DNA from: Candidatus Kaiserbacteria bacterium
GTDB taxonomy: Bacteria; Patescibacteriota; Minisyncoccia; Phycocordibacterales; UBA2100
Assembly: GCA_019247335.1 (NCBI GenBank)
Contig: JAFAPB010000045.1
Span: 1 to 22,223 of the forward strand
DNA length: 22,223 bases
Reading direction: 5' to 3'
Position numbers and translations under genes: made by a program. The notes under the pieces were generated by a model, which had not been told where the DNA came from, ran no database searches, and saw nothing but the letters and a program-made list of their open reading frames with translations. Position 1 is the first letter of the stretch. Every line of letters begins with the position of its first letter. This document shows, piece after piece, positions 20,360 to 22,223 of the stretch.

Positions 20360-21103
20360 TCAGCGCCGGATGATCACGACATTCTCGGGACCCGCGCCTC
20401 GCTTCGGCATCGTGTGGAAGCCGAACGCATAGATCGTATTGCCGTCGCGATCCCCTGCCACGAAGATCGTCTCGCCGACGTAGACGCTTGAGGTCGCCGA
20501 CGCGAGTTCCTGCGGGAACTGGATCTTGATAGGGCTCGTGCTTGCATCGGCGTTATACGCCGTCACGCTTGAGGTCCCGATCGCGGTCACGACGCAGCGA
20601 CAGACGCCTCCTTCCGGCGGTCCGGGATGCGGCCTCGCGTACATCGTGTCAAGCGGCCCCAAATGATGGCGCTCGGCCCGCTCAAGCATGCGGTCGTTGA
20701 ACGGCGTCGCGTTGTCTATCAAAAGTCCGAGCGCGAGCGTAAGCACGGCAAGCCCCGCAAAAAGGATGAGTGCCGGATTTTTATAGCCGAAGCGGAAACG
20801 GCGCAAGAGCCGCTCCGCGATCACGAGCAGGATCGCGTCGGCCGCAAGAAGCGCCCACGGGAACATCGTAACGAAAAACACGATGCCGCGCGGTCCGAAG
20901 CCGAGGAGCTGGCTGTCGTCGGAGAGGCGGATCGTGAAAGAAATGAAGTTGAAGATAAGGACCGATATCACGAGCGCGGCCAAGACAACGAAAGCAAGCA
21001 TTCCGATGCGCAATGCCAAATAGCCGCTTGAGTGCATTGATACTTCGCCGCTGCGGATCTTCTGCAGCACTTCGTCCCGTATGTTCTTGTGATCATTCCC
21101 CAT
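20360..21103 (-). CDS. Multi-pass membrane protein, probable anti-sigma partner
   Basis: 247 residues. A short cytoplasmic start (DHKNIRDEVLQKIRSGEVSMHSS) is followed by three helices (about 30-55, 72-95, 107-127) and an outside C-terminal domain of about 115 residues with a CRC pair and beta strands (VCRCVVTAIGTSSVTAYN, TSSVYVGETIFVAGDRDGNT). The GEVSMHSSGY pattern resembles starts of membrane proteins encoded next to ECF sigma factors in Parcubacteria. Its ATG lies inside the end of the sigma gene (11-base overlap), strong evidence for joint expression. The arrangement suggests that it holds the sigma factor at the membrane and senses the outside; there is no recognised anti-sigma zinc motif (HxxxCxxC), so this role is inferred. 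Confidence 0.65.
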   Translation of the reverse strand: MGNDHKNIRDEVLQKIRSGEVSMHSSGYLALRIGMLAFVVLAALVISVLIFNFISFTIRLSDDSQLLGFGPRGIVFFVTMFPWALLAADAILLVIAERLLRRFRFGYKNPALILFAGLAVLTLALGLLIDNATPFNDRMLERAERHHLGPLDTMYARPHPGPPEGGVCRCVVTAIGTSSVTAYNADASTSPIKIQFPQELASATSSVYVGETIFVAGDRDGNTIYAFGFHTMPKRGAGPENVVIIRR

Positions 21104-21665
21104 AGGTCATGTTCATTTTCTCATACACCTGGCGAAGCTGTTCTCTTGCACGTTTCAATCGCACTCCGACGGTGCCGACCGGCACCTGGAGAATATCGGC
21201 GATCTCCGTGTATGAAAAATCCTCGAGATAAAAAAGAACAAGGATTTCGCGCGATTTCGGCGAAAGCTCGTCGAGCCCTTTTTCGATCAGTTCGCGCATT
21301 TCTTTGTGCTCTCGCTCCATGTCCGTTGGCGCCTCTTCGACGTGGTACGACAAAAAGGTATCGAAATCCACCATCGTGAGCGGATTTCTGGAATGCTTGC
21401 GCAGCGCGTTCACGAAGGCATTGTGCGCGATCTGATAGATCCACGGCGAGAACCGGCGCGACGTATCGAAACTCTTGATGTTCTGAAAAGCGCTCACGAA
21501 CGCGTCCTGTACGATATCCTCGATATCTTCCGTGCGCGGCAGAAATTTTCGCCCGTAACGCAAAAGCTTCGCTTCATACCGCTCTACAAGCTCGCCGAAG
21601 CCCTCGATGTCGCCTTCTTGCACCGTGCGTGCGATCTCCTCGTCGGTCAGCGGCGCTGCGCTCAT
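21093..21665 (-). CDS. ECF-type sigma-70 family RNA polymerase sigma factor
   Basis: 190 residues, standard size. Region 2 spans about 25-95 with GELVERYEAKLLRYGRKFL, DIEDIVQDAFVSAFQNIKSF and RRFSPWIYQIAHNAFVNALRK. Region 4 spans about 130-182 with LSPKSREILVLFYLEDFSYT and the helix-turn-helix EIADILQVPVGTVGVRLKRA. The linker between is acidic. It directs RNA polymerase to a small regulon in response to an envelope signal. The downstream gene overlaps by 11 bases and encodes the likely membrane regulator. TAGGAT lies 9 bases before the ATG. Confidence 0.96.
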   Translation of the reverse strand: MSAAPLTDEEIARTVQEGDIEGFGELVERYEAKLLRYGRKFLPRTEDIEDIVQDAFVSAFQNIKSFDTSRRFSPWIYQIAHNAFVNALRKHSRNPLTMVDFDTFLSYHVEEAPTDMEREHKEMRELIEKGLDELSPKSREILVLFYLEDFSYTEIADILQVPVGTVGVRLKRAREQLRQVYEKMNMTYGE

Positions 21666-21697
21666 AGTCGAACAATCCTATCAAATCGTATGCATTA

Positions 21698-21726
21698 AAG
21701 CGCCGCGGCCCGCGGCCGCGGCGCTT
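21698..21726 (-). terminator. GC-rich terminator hairpin after the repeat protein
   Basis: A 13-base-pair perfect stem AAGCGCCGCGGCC/GGCCGCGGCGCTT with a 3-base loop starts 15 bases after the stop at 21742. The minus-strand tail TTAATGCAT is only weakly T-rich; the plus side reads CTTTGCC. Confidence 0.6.
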
Positions 21727-21741
21727 CTTTGCCGAAACTGA

Positions 21742-22223
21742 TTAATCCTGGTCAGGCTTCTGCGGCATGCCATCCATAATGTGCTGTGCTGTCACGTTCG
21801 TCCCCGAGACCGTCCCTTCGACGCCGATCTTATCGCCCACGGCGACCTGCGAGAGCGGGATCGTCGAGAGTTTTTCGACCTGCGCGTTCGACGCATCGAT
21901 CGTGTAGCTCGTGCCGTCCTGATTCGTGATCGTGATCGTATTGCCGGAGATCGTTGCCGGACCGGAAACAATGCTGAACGACACGGCAAGCCCGGAGGTC
22001 GCCGTCGCGCTGACGCCGAACGCCGCGTCGCCATAAGTGTGATTGGCAAGCGCACCGAAGGAAATCGTCTGGTTTGCGGGATTCACCGTGAAGGTCTGAT
22101 CCACTGGGGTCGCCGCGCTATAGAGGCTGTTCCCAGCCTGGGAAGCGCGGACATCGACGGTTCCCGTTCCAGTAATGGTGATTGTATTGCCCGAGATTGT
22201 CGCCGGTCCGGACACAATGCTGA
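21742..22223 (-). CDS. Repeat-containing envelope protein, C-terminal part (partial)
   Basis: The frame is open to the window edge and continues beyond it; the in-frame GTG near 22215 is not a start, since the residues before it (SIV) belong to a repeat. Visible are about 160 residues: the end of one Ig-like/MBG-type repeat (SIVSGPATISGNTITITGTG, VDVRASQAGNSLYSAATPVD), a whole second repeat (NQTISFGALANHTYGDAAFG to FSIVSGPATISGNTITIT), then a C-terminal domain (DGTSYTIDASNAQVEKLSTI, VAVGDKIGVEGTVSGTNVTA) resembling DUF5666. Such repeats build rod-like secreted or surface proteins. It ends MPQKPDQD with no LPxTG or membrane anchor. The neighbouring sigma factor/membrane protein pair may control it. 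Confidence 0.8.
   Translation of the reverse strand, partial: SIVSGPATISGNTITITGTGTVDVRASQAGNSLYSAATPVDQTFTVNPANQTISFGALANHTYGDAAFGVSATATSGLAVSFSIVSGPATISGNTITITNQDGTSYTIDASNAQVEKLSTIPLSQVAVGDKIGVEGTVSGTNVTAQHIMDGMPQKPDQD

Noticed and set aside
1..22223. tRNA, rRNA, transposase or phage genes
   Set aside because: I looked for cloverleaf ends, terminal inverted repeats and typical protein motifs by eye and saw none; a tRNA scan was not possible.

Overview
The window looks like a chromosomal segment of a Candidate Phyla Radiation (Patescibacteria) bacterium, most likely of the Parcubacteria group. The reasons are indirect: compact spacing, many genes abutting or overlapping by 1-11 bases, many small secreted or membrane proteins of unknown function, a class F sortase, a small membrane protein of the lmo0937 type, DUF5666-like envelope proteins, and isolated single enzymes of long pathways. 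UGA is used as an ordinary stop codon, so the recoded Gracilibacteria/Absconditabacteria lineages do not fit. Base composition is fairly high in GC for this group. No rRNA, tRNA, CRISPR array, insertion sequence or prophage is visible.

Layout. At 1-1315 (+) lie the tail of an ABC ATPase and its MacB/FtsX-type permease. From 1316 to 12903 everything is on the minus strand: lysS, an MliC-domain lysozyme-inhibitor-like protein, a ZIP metal transporter coupled to a membrane-anchored extracytoplasmic protein, pyrB, a DUF5666-like secreted protein, a 49-residue membrane protein, a tightly packed run (M29 aminopeptidase, unknown secreted protein, HIT protein, folB), a low-complexity Ala/Asn/Ser/Gly secreted protein, and purF. 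A lone YciE-type ferritin-like gene (13003-13566, +) follows. From 13616 to 19557 the minus strand carries an ATP-grasp ligase, a GCS2-type carboxylate-amine ligase, a TrpR-like repressor, a HAD-like protein, a DoxX protein, a methyltransferase, a YbaK-like deacylase and an AI-2E family permease. The right end has a class F sortase (+) facing an ECF sigma factor/membrane protein pair and a repeat-containing envelope protein that runs off the window (-).

The most interesting points are as follows. (1) A glutamate-cysteine-ligase-like enzyme sits beside an ATP-grasp ligase; these are the only two genes here with strong Shine-Dalgarno sequences, which suggests a small-peptide or amide-forming pathway. 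(2) The TrpR-like repressor has a 17-base-spacer promoter placed for leaderless transcription, with two palindromic boxes lying over the -35 and -10. (3) Many other genes have a -10-like hexamer 6-11 bases before the start codon and no ribosome-binding site, implying widespread leaderless translation. (4) PurF keeps its propeptide and catalytic Cys but has lost the cysteine cluster that binds Fe-S in the Bacillus type. (5) Several unexplained structured intergenic elements are present, including a strong plus-strand terminator with no plus-strand gene and a set of mutually exclusive hairpins upstream of the low-complexity protein.

All family assignments come from reading motifs by eye; no database search was run.
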